A DNA stretch of 64,000 bases from Burkholderia lata (GTDB lineage: Bacteria > Pseudomonadota > Gammaproteobacteria > Burkholderiales > Burkholderiaceae). A program made the position numbers and the translations under genes. The stretch covers positions 62,001 through 126,000 of the forward strand of contig NZ_CABVQK010000015.1 of assembly GCF_902499335.1 (NCBI RefSeq). The letters run 5' to 3'. The notes under the pieces were generated by a model. The model did no database searches. It worked only from the letters and a program-made list of their open reading frames with translations, and had not been told where the DNA came from. The first letter of the stretch is position 1. Every line of letters starts with the position of its first letter. Shown here one piece after another: positions 34,572-43,152 of the stretch.

Positions 34572-35966
34572 ATGCGAGATTGCGAAATGCCTGACATGAC
34601 TCTCTCCGAACAACTCATCCAGTTCTCCCGTCAGCTCGATTTCTCCGACATCCCCGCCGACGCATTGACCAACGCCAAGCTGCATGTGCTCGATACGATC
34701 GGCATCTGCCTCGCCGCATCGCAAGACGACACCGCGCAGGCGGTCAAACGAGCCATGGCGCGCATCGGCACGCACCCGGAATCGTCCATCATCGGCGGCA
34801 CGGGCAAGTTTTCCGCTGCCGCTGCCGCGCTGATCAATTCCAGCGCAGCCCACGGGCCCGACTTCGACGATACGCATCAAGGTTCGGTGATCCATATCAG
34901 TTCGGTGGTCGTGCCCGCGAGCCTCGCCGTCGCGGAATCGGTCGGCGCTAGCGGAAGGGATTTCCTCACTGCAGTCGTCTCCGGTTACGAAACGACGACG
35001 AGGCTCGGCATGGCCGCGCCCGGCATCTTCCACATGAGGGGCTACCACGCCACGTCGCTGGTCGGGATCTTCGGCGCGGTCCTGATCGCCGGCAAGCTGA
35101 GCGACCTGGACGCCGGCGTGCAATGCAATGCGCTGGGCATCGCGGGGAGCCAGGCGTCGGGCATCCTCGAATGCCTGAATGCGAAGTCCTCGCTCAAGCA
35201 GATTCAGCCCGGGTGGGCGGCGTACAGCGGGATCATCGCGAGCATCCTGGCGCAGGAAGGCGTCACGGGCCCGAACACCGTGTTCGAGGGGCGATACGGC
35301 TTCTTCAATTCCTTTCTGCCGGAAGGCAACTACGATCTGGAAAAGGCCGCGGCCAATCTCGGGACCACGTGGGAAGTGAACGACATCGCGTACAAGCTGT
35401 ACCCCTGCTGCCATCACACGCAGGCGTTTCTCGATTGCGTGAAGGAGATCCGCGAAGCGAATCCGTTTTCGCTGGATGACATCGACGAAATCGAATGCGT
35501 CATTTCACCGATGCAGGCGGAGCTTCTTTGCCACCCGCGGGAAGATCGCTACGAGCCGAAAACGGCGTACACGGCGAAGTTCAGCCTGCCTTATGTCGTG
35601 TCGGTGATGTTGCACCGGGGCAAGGTCGGACTCCGGGAGTTCAGCGACGAAACCATCAAGGACGACAGCATCCTGAAGCTGGCCCGAAGGCTGAAATTCA
35701 CGGAGTCCGACGATACCGGCTATCCCGGTTCATTCCCCGGGTGGGTCAGGATCAAGCTGAAGGATGCCCGGACCTTCGAGCATCGGATGGCGGCCAATCG
35801 CGGCGCGCAGGCCAATCCGGCGAGCGAGGCAGAAATCGTCGGCAAGTTTGAAGACAACGCGTCGATCGCGTTGCCGCGCGAGAAGGTTCATCAGCTCAGA
35901 GCGCTGGTGATGGATATCGAGCACGTTCCCGACGTGCGGGCGCTCGCCGCGTGCACATCGATCTGA
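34572..35966 (+). CDS. MmgE/PrpD family protein
   Basis: 464-aa member of the MmgE/PrpD family (2-methylcitrate dehydratase, cis-aconitate decarboxylase, iminodisuccinate epimerase). Typical segments: HVLDTIGICLAASQDD, AAHGPDFDDTHQGSVIHISSVVVPASLAVAE, GYHATSLVGIFGA and YPCCHHTQAFLD. Start at 34572 or 34587; neither ribosome site is strong. Last gene of the operon; its stop lies 6 bases from the convergent K+ channel gene. In the alcohol-to-acid operon it may dehydrate or isomerise the acid product (inference). Confidence 0.9.
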   Translation: MRDCEMPDMTLSEQLIQFSRQLDFSDIPADALTNAKLHVLDTIGICLAASQDDTAQAVKRAMARIGTHPESSIIGGTGKFSAAAAALINSSAAHGPDFDDTHQGSVIHISSVVVPASLAVAESVGASGRDFLTAVVSGYETTTRLGMAAPGIFHMRGYHATSLVGIFGAVLIAGKLSDLDAGVQCNALGIAGSQASGILECLNAKSSLKQIQPGWAAYSGIIASILAQEGVTGPNTVFEGRYGFFNSFLPEGNYDLEKAAANLGTTWEVNDIAYKLYPCCHHTQAFLDCVKEIREANPFSLDDIDEIECVISPMQAELLCHPREDRYEPKTAYTAKFSLPYVVSVMLHRGKVGLREFSDETIKDDSILKLARRLKFTESDDTGYPGSFPGWVRIKLKDARTFEHRMAANRGAQANPASEAEIVGKFEDNASIALPREKVHQLRALVMDIEHVPDVRALAACTSI

Positions 35967-35972
35967 GCGTGC

Positions 35973-37067
35973 TCAGATATCCGGATCAGGAATCCGCGCC
36001 GACTGGATCACGACCAGCGTATCCCCCGCCTCGATCCGGCACGGCGGGTCCTCGTAGAACGAAAAGATCTTCCCGCATCGATCGAGCCCGACGACGATCG
36101 CGCCCGGCACGACGTTCGTCATGCAGCCGACCTCCTGCGGCATCGCCTCGCGCTCCAGCAGCGTCGCGCGGCCGCGGGTCGACAGCATGTCGTTCACGAA
36201 CGGCACGATATAGCGGCTGTGCACGGCATCCGCGAGCAGCAGCGCGCCGATCTTCGTCGACGACACGATCACGTCGGCGCCCGCCTGCCGCAGTTGCCGC
36301 TGGTACAGGTTCTCCTGGATCCGCACGACGATCTTCGTATCGGGCGCGATGCTGCGCACCGACAACGTCAGCAGGATCGCGGTCGGATCGTCGGTCACCG
36401 AAATGATCACGGCCTTCGCTTCACGCACCTGTGCCTGCTGCAGCAGATCTTCGTGTGCAGGATCGCCGAGCAAGCCCGCCACGCCGAGCGACGTCGCGGC
36501 CTCGATCGCCTGCTGCTGCGAATCGATCACGATGAGCGTCGCCGGATCGACGCCGCTCTCCAGCAGTTCGCGCACCGCGATCGAGCCGGACAGGCCATAA
36601 CCGCAGACGACGATGTGATCGGACAATTGCTTCTGCAGGCGTTTCATGCGGAATTCCTCGATGACGCGCTGGATCACGAACTGATACGCCGTGCCCAGGA
36701 AAATGAACCAGATGACGATGCGGATCGGCACGATGAAGAACGCATCGATCAGGCGCGCCCGCGCGGTGACGGGCACGATGTCGCCGTAGCCGACCGTCGC
36801 GACCGTGACCATCGTGAAGTAGACGAGATCGGCGACGGTCATCGGCGTGCTCTTGGTCGAATCGCGCAAGCCGTCGCGATCGAGATACAGCACGAGGAAC
36901 GCGAGCGTGCACAGCAGCACGACCGCGCCGATACGGAACAGCAGCGTGCGCCGCGGCGACGTCGCGGGGCGCGTGAACAGCGTGCGCGCACGCGGCGCCT
37001 GCCACGGATTGCGGGCGCGACGCAGGCGTGAGCGCAACGAGCGGCGCTGGGCGGAGGGCGAAGCCAA
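35973..37067 (-). CDS. Potassium channel with RCK/TrkA-N domains (Kch-like)
   Basis: 364-aa ion channel: two membrane helices flank the selectivity filter TVGYGD (ADLVYFTMVTVATVGYGDIVP). A cytoplasmic TrkA-N domain follows (HIVVCGYGLSGSIAVRELLES, GDPAHEDLLQQA) and then a TrkA-C part. The start is TTG at 37067, because AGGAGATTCCCCG precedes it and the product then begins with the basic tail ASPSAQRRSLRSRLRR. ATGs exist further upstream but lie in non-family sequence. Confidence 0.88.
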   Translation of the reverse strand: MASPSAQRRSLRSRLRRARNPWQAPRARTLFTRPATSPRRTLLFRIGAVVLLCTLAFLVLYLDRDGLRDSTKSTPMTVADLVYFTMVTVATVGYGDIVPVTARARLIDAFFIVPIRIVIWFIFLGTAYQFVIQRVIEEFRMKRLQKQLSDHIVVCGYGLSGSIAVRELLESGVDPATLIVIDSQQQAIEAATSLGVAGLLGDPAHEDLLQQAQVREAKAVIISVTDDPTAILLTLSVRSIAPDTKIVVRIQENLYQRQLRQAGADVIVSSTKIGALLLADAVHSRYIVPFVNDMLSTRGRATLLEREAMPQEVGCMTNVVPGAIVVGLDRCGKIFSFYEDPPCRIEAGDTLVVIQSARIPDPDI

Positions 37068-37149
37068 CGGGGAATCTCCTGAAGGATGCGGGCTCGATTC
37101 TACGATGGGTCGGCCGCGACCGGCCGACGTCATCGCGTCGATTCGTCCG

Positions 37150-38484
37150 TTACAGCATGCTGCGCGGCCGCACCATCGTTCCATCGACGAAGCGCTGCGC
37201 GCGAAACGCCGACAGGTCGAGCGACGGCGCGCCCGTGTCGATCCATTCGGCAAGCAGCCGCCCGACGATCGGCCCCATCGCGAAACCGTGGCCGCAGAAC
37301 CCCGTCGCAATCGCGAGCCCGGACGGCGTACCCGGCGCATCGATCACCGGAATGCCGTCGGGCAGCACGTCGATCAGGCCGGCCCAGGCCTCGACGATCT
37401 GCACGTCCTTCAGCGCGGGGAAGATCGTCTTGAGCTTCGCGAGCGCGCGCGGCGCATGCGCGCGATTCGGCTGCGGCTGCGGATCGCGCGGCTCGATCGG
37501 CCCGGTCGCGCCGTTGATGCGGGCAAGTGCATCGCGCCACGCAGCCCCGTTCACGTGCAGCCGGAATTTGTCGCGCTGCGACCAGAATTCCGGCCAGAAC
37601 AGGCTCAAGCCGCGCAGGTGGCCGAGCGTCAGGTCGACGTCGACCTGCATGTCGTCGGCAAGATTGATCGCGCCGTTCTTGCGCTGCCGGATGCCGAGGC
37701 CGTGGCCCCACACCGTCGACGCCGACACCGGCGGCACCACATTGGTGCGCATGCAGGTGCCGCGTACGGCTTGCTGCGGCAGCCGGATGCCGACGCCGTC
37801 GAGCAGCCGGAAGCTGGTCGCGCCGGCCGCGCAGATCACGCGCCGCGTGCGGATCGTGCCGCGCTCGGTCACGACGCCGGCCACCGCGCCGCCGGCCATC
37901 TCGATCGCGGTCACGCCGCAGCCTTCGAAGAAGCGCGCGCCCGCCTCGGCGGCACGCGCGGCGAACGCGGCAGCCACGCGGCGCGGCTCGGCCTGCCCGT
38001 CGGTCGCGGTGTACAGCCCGCCGAGCGTGAGTGCCTGCGGCGAAAGGCCGCTGACGCGTTCATCGATCTCCGTGCGCGTCAGCGTGCGCGTGTCGAGCCC
38101 GTACTCGCGCGCAACGGCGAGCCACGCATTGAACGACGCCCAGTCCGTTTCGTTGTCCGCAATATAAAGACAGCCGCCCTGCCGCCATTCGAGATCGAAA
38201 CCGAGGGTTTCCTCTAACCCCTCCCAGATCCGCATGCCGGCCATCATCAGCGGCACCTCGGCCGCTTCGCGCCCCTGCTGCCGAACGAAGCCCCACGCAC
38301 GTGTCGACTGCTGCCCGGCGATGCGCGACTTGTCGAGCACGACGGCCTTCAGGCCGCGCAGGCCCAGGTAATACGCGGCTGCGCAGCCCATGATGCCGGC
38401 GCCGGCGATCACGACGTCGGCTTCGGCCGGGAATGCTGTGTCAGCGAGGGTCAGGGCATCGTGCAGCGGATAGGTTGTCGTCAT
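37150..38484 (-). CDS. FAD-dependent oxidoreductase (DadA/glycine oxidase-like)
   Basis: 444-aa DAO-family flavoprotein: FAD motif ADVVIAGAGIMGCAAAYYL near residue 24, RAWGFVRQQG, and the C-terminal FCGHGFAMGP loop that closes over FAD. Oxidises an amino acid or amine. ATG at 38484 with AGGAAACA upstream. The promoter region is shared with the divergent HTH-receiver gene, which may be its regulator. Confidence 0.92.
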   Translation of the reverse strand: MTTTYPLHDALTLADTAFPAEADVVIAGAGIMGCAAAYYLGLRGLKAVVLDKSRIAGQQSTRAWGFVRQQGREAAEVPLMMAGMRIWEGLEETLGFDLEWRQGGCLYIADNETDWASFNAWLAVAREYGLDTRTLTRTEIDERVSGLSPQALTLGGLYTATDGQAEPRRVAAAFAARAAEAGARFFEGCGVTAIEMAGGAVAGVVTERGTIRTRRVICAAGATSFRLLDGVGIRLPQQAVRGTCMRTNVVPPVSASTVWGHGLGIRQRKNGAINLADDMQVDVDLTLGHLRGLSLFWPEFWSQRDKFRLHVNGAAWRDALARINGATGPIEPRDPQPQPNRAHAPRALAKLKTIFPALKDVQIVEAWAGLIDVLPDGIPVIDAPGTPSGLAIATGFCGHGFAMGPIVGRLLAEWIDTGAPSLDLSAFRAQRFVDGTMVRPRSML

Positions 38485-38543
38485 TGTTTCCTGTCAGGCG
38501 TTAATACGTCAGGATACGGGCGGCGGTGGTAACGTCGTGACAC

Positions 38544-38570
38544 ACCTTTCACACAAACGCACCTTTCACC
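38544..38570. repeat. 10-bp direct repeat in divergent promoter region
   Basis: CACCTTTCAC occurs exactly twice (38544-38553 and 38561-38570), 17 bases centre to centre, between the FAD oxidoreductase (-) and the HTH-receiver gene (+). Looks like a tandem regulator-binding site. Confidence 0.5.
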
Positions 38571-38708
38571 GCGCTGAATAACGACCATTTTGCGGTAAAG
38601 TTATCTTTTCCGCGCGTGGCCGGTCGGCTCGCCCCTGGACGTCATGAAGACTGTCCGTCGAGACTGCCGCAAGGCGTCGTTCTGAACGTCACGATCCGTT
38701 CCCGTAGC

Positions 38709-39563
38709 ATGACCACTGAAGCAATCACCACGGATTCCCTCGCGGTTGCCGAGCGCGTGCGCGAGCTGATGACCCGCAACGGCATCGGCAAGCGCCAGCA
38801 GACCACCGAGCTGTGCCGCATCCTCGACCTGAGTTTCTCGCAAGGCCACCGCAAACTGCGCGGCAGCAGCCCCTGGACGCTCGCGCAGATCAAGAAAGTC
38901 GCCGAAGCGTACGGCGAACCCGCCGCGCAGCTGTTCGGCGCGCAAACGCTCGACCCCGGCATGGTCGGCGCCTATTCGCAGGAAGCCGTGCTTTACGCAG
39001 GCGTCGCCGAGATTCCGTGCACCGCATGGATCGGCGCGCCGCTCGAAGCCGGCGCGCGCCCCGAATTCGTCGCGTATGAACAAAACGGCCGCTGGCGCGT
39101 GCTGCGCCACACCGGCGTGCTGTACCAGAACGCGTACGACGTGCACAAGATCGAGATCTATCCGCGCCGCGCGGAGAGCGACAAGCTCGTCGTCGCGGTG
39201 ATCGACCCCGATCGCGTCAGCGCGACCGAGCTGTGCCGCTATCTCGAACGCCAGGGTTTCGCGACGGCCGCATTCGACGGCCTTGCGCCGTTCGTCGACG
39301 CGCTGCAGGGCCAGGCATTCGACGCGGTCCTGACCGAGTGGCTGTTCGACGACAGCACCGCTGCCACCGCGATCAAGGCCGTGCGCACGTCCGACAACCC
39401 GGGCGCGCCGATCTTCGTGCTGACGGGCGACCTGCTCACCGGCCGCGCGAGCGAAGCCGACATCAGCGAAGTGATCCGCGCGTTCGACGTGGTTTGCTAC
39501 GAAAAGCCCGCGCGCATGGCGATCCTCAGCGCCGATCTCGCGAAACGGCTCGCACGCGGGTAA
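38709..39563 (+). CDS. HTH protein with degenerate receiver-like C-terminal domain
   Basis: 284-aa protein. N-terminal XRE/BetR-like HTH (about residues 10-75: QQTTELCRILDLSFSQGHRKLRG), a middle domain, and a C-terminal CheY-like fold (about 160-284). The receiver acid pocket is D166/D168 (AVIDPDR), the Thr is T239 (FVLTGD) and the Lys is K266 (CYEKPA). The phospho-acceptor position is Glu210 (DAVLTEW) instead of Asp, so phosphorylation is unlikely. No histidine kinase is nearby. The start at 38709 is the first ATG before the HTH. Probably a transcription regulator; target possibly the divergent FAD oxidoreductase or the NERD helicase downstream. Confidence 0.8.
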   Translation: MTTEAITTDSLAVAERVRELMTRNGIGKRQQTTELCRILDLSFSQGHRKLRGSSPWTLAQIKKVAEAYGEPAAQLFGAQTLDPGMVGAYSQEAVLYAGVAEIPCTAWIGAPLEAGARPEFVAYEQNGRWRVLRHTGVLYQNAYDVHKIEIYPRRAESDKLVVAVIDPDRVSATELCRYLERQGFATAAFDGLAPFVDALQGQAFDAVLTEWLFDDSTAATAIKAVRTSDNPGAPIFVLTGDLLTGRASEADISEVIRAFDVVCYEKPARMAILSADLAKRLARG

Positions 39564-39616
39564 CGCCTCCGGGCCGCATCTCCCCCGGACGGTCGACGTC
39601 CGCGCGGCACGGCGGT

Positions 39617-39661
39617 CGTGAACAGGTTCATAGCTCAGTACAATAGCCGCACCTGTTCACG
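39617..39661 (+). promoter_or_regulatory. Promoter of NERD-helicase gene flanked by perfect inverted repeat
   Basis: Arms CGTGAACAGGT (39617-39627) and ACCTGTTCACG (39651-39661) are exact complements, 11 bp, separated by 23 bases that contain a -10-like TACAAT (39639-39644). The left arm overlaps the expected -35 position and itself lies in a 12-bp palindrome, TGAACAGGTTCA (39619-39630). The gene starts at 39690. This looks like a repressor-controlled promoter. Confidence 0.55.
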
Positions 39662-39689
39662 CCCACGCCGGCATCCGCCGCACGACGCC

Positions 39690-41357
39690 ATGGCCCGCCT
39701 CATCCCCGACGACTGGAAAAGCCTCGCCGCGATCGGCGCGGCCGAACGCGAGCGCGAAACGCTCGCTGCGCTCGAACGCACGCTGCCCGACAGCTACACC
39801 GTGTATCACGGCGTGCACTGGACCCGCGCCGACCAGGGGTTCTCGGTGTTCGGCGAAGCGGCGTTCGTCGTCGTGAGCCCGGCCGGCCGCGTGCTGCTGA
39901 TCGAGCAGAAAGCCGGCTTCCTGCGCGAAACGCCGAAAGGGCTCGTGAAGGTCTATCTGCAGAAGGAACGCAATGTCCCGATCCAGCTTGCACGCACGCA
40001 GGAAACGCTGCACCGGCGCCTGACGGCTGCGCTCGGCGCGGGCGTCTACGGCGTCGAGGCGCTGCTGTACTGCCCGGACTACTCGATCCGCGACGCGTCG
40101 ATCGCCGGCGTCGCGGCCGACCGCATCGTCGATGCGTCGCGCAAGGCGCAGCTCGCGCAGGTGATCCTGCAGATCCTGCCCGAAGACGACGAGCACTTTC
40201 CGAACGCACCGAAACTCCACCATTTCCTCGCGGACGAGCTTGCACTCACGCCCGACACGAGCGCGCTCGTCGGCCAGGCCGGCACGCTCGTCACGCGGCT
40301 GTCGGGCGGGCTCGCCGCGTGGGCGCGCCAGCTCGAATTCGCGCCGTTCCGGCTGCGGGTCACCGGCACGGCCGGCTCGGGCAAGACGCAGCTCGCGGTG
40401 CAGGCGATGCGCGATGCCGTCGCGGCCGGCAAGCGCGTGCTCTACGTGTGCTTCAACCGGCCGCTCGCCGACTACATCGCGCGCATCGCGCCGCCCGGCG
40501 CGAAGATCGCGAACTACCACCAGCTGTGTGACTGGGTCGCGCGCGACGGCGGCTATACGCCCGACTTCCAGGTACCCGGCGAATTCGAGCGGCTCGAAGC
40601 GCGCTTCGCGCAAACGCCGATTCCCGAGCATTGGCGCTTCGATGTGCTGGTGGTCGACGAAGGGCAGGATTTCCACGCGCCGTGGGTGGCCGCCCTGGAG
40701 CGCTTGCTGGCGCCGGATGGCGCATGGTGGTGGCTGGAAGATCCGCTGCAGAATTTGTACATGCGCGAACCGGTCGCGCTGCCGGGCTGGGTCACGCTGA
40801 AGGCGCTCACGAACTACCGCAGCCCGCGCGACCTGCTCGAATTCGTGCGCGACATCGTCGGCCGGGTCGAACCGCTTGCGGCCGAGTTGCGCTCGGGCAG
40901 CCCGTTCGACGGTTCGGATCCGTCGGTGTCGGCGTACGGGGAAGAAGGCGCGTCGGGAGACGCACTGGCCGAAGCCTGCATCGACGCGACCAAGCGGGCG
41001 ATCACGCACGCGCTGTCGCTCGGCTTTCGCAAGCAGGACATCGCGGTGCTCTCGTATCGCGGCCGCGAAGGCTCGGTGCTCGCGCCGCTCGACCAGCTCG
41101 GCCCGCACCGGCTCAAGAGCTTCACCGGCAAGTACGACCTGTTCGGCAACCCGGAGTATCGCGAAGGCGACGTGCTGCTCGATTCGATCTATCGCTTCAA
41201 GGGCCAGTCGGCGCCGTGCGTGATCCTCACCGAGGTCGACTTCGACGCGCTCGACGCGCGCGCCGCGCGCAAGCTGTTCGTCGGTGCGACACGTGCGACG
41301 ATGAAGCTGCTGATCGTCGCGTCGTCACGCGCGGCCGCGCAGCTTGGGGCGGGTTGA
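39690..41357 (+). CDS. NERD-domain SF1 (UvrD-like) helicase
   Basis: 555-aa fusion. The N-terminal NERD nuclease-related domain (about residues 15-130) keeps E72 and K74 (LLIEQKAG), but the usual first Asp is Ala58 (GEAAFVVVSP). A superfamily-1 helicase core follows: Walker A GTAGSGKT (226-233), Walker B VVDEGQD (D323, E324, D327), LTNYRSPRDL, and the C-terminal motifs FKGQSAPCVILTE and LFVGATRATMKLLIV. Presumably translocates on DNA or RNA; repair or nucleic-acid defence are possible roles, not shown. Single gene, with its own dyad-flanked promoter. Confidence 0.88.
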   Translation: MARLIPDDWKSLAAIGAAERERETLAALERTLPDSYTVYHGVHWTRADQGFSVFGEAAFVVVSPAGRVLLIEQKAGFLRETPKGLVKVYLQKERNVPIQLARTQETLHRRLTAALGAGVYGVEALLYCPDYSIRDASIAGVAADRIVDASRKAQLAQVILQILPEDDEHFPNAPKLHHFLADELALTPDTSALVGQAGTLVTRLSGGLAAWARQLEFAPFRLRVTGTAGSGKTQLAVQAMRDAVAAGKRVLYVCFNRPLADYIARIAPPGAKIANYHQLCDWVARDGGYTPDFQVPGEFERLEARFAQTPIPEHWRFDVLVVDEGQDFHAPWVAALERLLAPDGAWWWLEDPLQNLYMREPVALPGWVTLKALTNYRSPRDLLEFVRDIVGRVEPLAAELRSGSPFDGSDPSVSAYGEEGASGDALAEACIDATKRAITHALSLGFRKQDIAVLSYRGREGSVLAPLDQLGPHRLKSFTGKYDLFGNPEYREGDVLLDSIYRFKGQSAPCVILTEVDFDALDARAARKLFVGATRATMKLLIVASSRAAAQLGAG

Positions 41358-41457
41358 CGCCGGAGAGCGGCTCGTCCGGCACGGGGACGATCTCCGGATC
41401 CCCGGCATTACGCGCCGACACAATCGGGCACATTTCGTTTCGCCCCAAACCCTGAAC

Positions 41458-41487
41458 GGGTCGCCCTCTTCGCGATTCCGGCGACCC
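41458..41487 (+). terminator. Possible terminator after helicase gene
   Basis: Perfect 8-bp arms GGGTCGCC and GGCGACCC with a 14-base loop, 100 bases past the helicase stop and before the AT-richer islet. No clear T-tract. Function uncertain. Confidence 0.3.
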
Positions 41488-41554
41488 CTGATGGTTTATC
41501 CCCGTGCGGCACGTCGTTACGATGCCTGGCCATTCGCTGCGCACGGGATATTCG

Positions 41555-42775
41555 ATGGCCGACGTAAAGAAGGTGCCGTACTACAAGCCGCGGAAAGGGC
41601 TGTTTGGATCAGAGCTGAGGGAATATCAGGGCTCCAGAGGGTGCATTCCCCTTGAGACTCAGAAAGGCGTTTCACTCGACAGACTGGCGCCGGGGGAAAA
41701 GCCGCCGCACCCTCTTCCCAAGACGACGCCCGAAGCACCTAGTGTTACCAGGCAGAGTTCTGCATCTGACCCATTGCCGGAAACCGACCAGGCGATGGTC
41801 AAGGAACCACCGAAGCCACCAGACGCCGAAGTCTGCGAAAACCCGCCGCCCTTCGACCTTCAAGACGTACCGATTGCGATGGACAATCTGGGCTGGAAGG
41901 TCTCAGCCAAACTTGCGCGAATCTGGTTCGCGAGCCCTGCGCATACTTACAATGACAACGCAACTTCAATTCAACCATTGAATGATAGAGCCGTCACTCT
42001 TGATTGGGCGTTGAAATTCGGAAACGTCAAAAGGAAGTACGAAAAGCTTCTTAAAAGCGACGTTTTCCGAGACGCAGCTATCGATCTGGCCAAAATTAAG
42101 ATTTTCAACCGAATCAACAAACGGTTTCTGGAGGAAAGAGGAACAAACCTCAGCCTCAACACCGGCCAATCAACAAAAGATATTCTTCAATTTCATATCG
42201 ATTGGCAATTTCAGTTTGCCGCAATAAGTGACTGGGATACCCTGGAAAATCTGGCGCCGACCGACCTCACGGGCGCACTGGCAAATTTCAACATCTATGC
42301 CGCCATAGGCAACGTTGAGATTTCTGGCGAAAAATATTTCAGATATGAAAAAACGACCAACATTTATTGCACCGACGCAGTCGGGAAAATTACGCACGTG
42401 TACATCTACATAAAAGACAACTACTCGTTCAACGGCGGACAATATTTGGGACACTGGAACAAGCACGGCGTAATCATTGCACCTGGCTCACTGCTTACAG
42501 GATCAAGCTCACCAAAGCGAGACTCCGATATCGACATCTGGGCAAAGAGCATCAACAGGCCCGTTGACACACGAAAAGGTCTTTTTGGAAAATTCAAGGA
42601 ACCGGACGTCTATTTTCCCATTTACAACGTAGACTACAGCCGCTGGCGAGAAAAGCATCATCGCGGCGGAGATCTCATGATATATTCAAAACCGGCCTAC
42701 GTGAAGCTGAAGAAGCCAATTGAACTTAAACTTGGTGAGATATGCAGATTAGAGCCGTCAGATACATTGGCTTAG
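41555..42775 (+). CDS. DUF6402-like protein of unknown function
   Basis: 406 aa from the MADVKK start (ATGs at 41504 and 41522 are alternatives). An N-terminal Pro-rich linker of about 100 residues precedes a conserved-looking domain (VPIAMDNLGWKVSAKLARIWF ... NFNIYAAIGNVEI ... VYIYIKDNYSFNGGQYLGHWNKHGVIIAPG ... FPIYNVDYSRWREKHHRGGDLMIYS). I associate this wording with DUF6402 proteins of Burkholderia. No signal peptide, PAAR, Rhs or nuclease motif is seen. From about 41,900 on, the DNA is clearly AT-richer than its neighbours, pointing to horizontal acquisition. Overlaps the next gene by 34 bases. Confidence 0.65.
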   Translation: MADVKKVPYYKPRKGLFGSELREYQGSRGCIPLETQKGVSLDRLAPGEKPPHPLPKTTPEAPSVTRQSSASDPLPETDQAMVKEPPKPPDAEVCENPPPFDLQDVPIAMDNLGWKVSAKLARIWFASPAHTYNDNATSIQPLNDRAVTLDWALKFGNVKRKYEKLLKSDVFRDAAIDLAKIKIFNRINKRFLEERGTNLSLNTGQSTKDILQFHIDWQFQFAAISDWDTLENLAPTDLTGALANFNIYAAIGNVEISGEKYFRYEKTTNIYCTDAVGKITHVYIYIKDNYSFNGGQYLGHWNKHGVIIAPGSLLTGSSSPKRDSDIDIWAKSINRPVDTRKGLFGKFKEPDVYFPIYNVDYSRWREKHHRGGDLMIYSKPAYVKLKKPIELKLGEICRLEPSDTLA

Positions 42776-43146
42776 CCATTATTATTTACCTTGGTATCGG
42801 CTTGTTTTTTCACCTCAATCGACCGAACTACGGGCGTTGCGATTTTTATACGAAAGAATTACATGGCGGAAGCAAAGAATTTCATGGCACCACGTATTTT
42901 GCGAAGCTGTGCGGAGCCGACATCAAGAACGGAACCGAGATAAAATTTCAAGTTTTGGATGTCAGCGGGAAATTACTTGCGCAGAGATATTTTTCGTATT
43001 ACGTAAATTCGGCATCCGAGCGAGATTTGATCGATGCCATGGATTCGATCATTTACTACGACAATTCGAAGAGTGATGTGATGAGGTCGATTTCAATTCC
43101 GCCAACCAAGTGGGACTGGCTTCGCGCCAGACTGCCCCTCTTTTGA
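42742..43146 (+). CDS. Small membrane-anchored protein of unknown function
   Basis: 134 aa. A single hydrophobic segment (residues about 8-24, YIGLAIIIYLGIGLFFHL) after a short basic start suggests an N-in anchor with a periplasmic domain of about 105 residues, containing two Cys (CDFYTKE, KLCGAD). The reading frame starts inside the end of the DUF6402 gene (34-base overlap), so the two are coupled. AT-rich codon use matches that gene. No family recognised. Size, anchoring and position would suit an immunity or accessory partner, which is inference. Confidence 0.7.
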   Translation: MQIRAVRYIGLAIIIYLGIGLFFHLNRPNYGRCDFYTKELHGGSKEFHGTTYFAKLCGADIKNGTEIKFQVLDVSGKLLAQRYFSYYVNSASERDLIDAMDSIIYYDNSKSDVMRSISIPPTKWDWLRARLPLF

Positions 43147-43152
43147 GCACAC

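Noticed and set aside
37068..37340. N-terminal extension of the K+ channel gene
   Set aside because: The added residues are Arg/Ser-rich and overlap the FAD oxidoreductase gene. The TTG at 37067 has a strong ribosome site and gives a family-like start.
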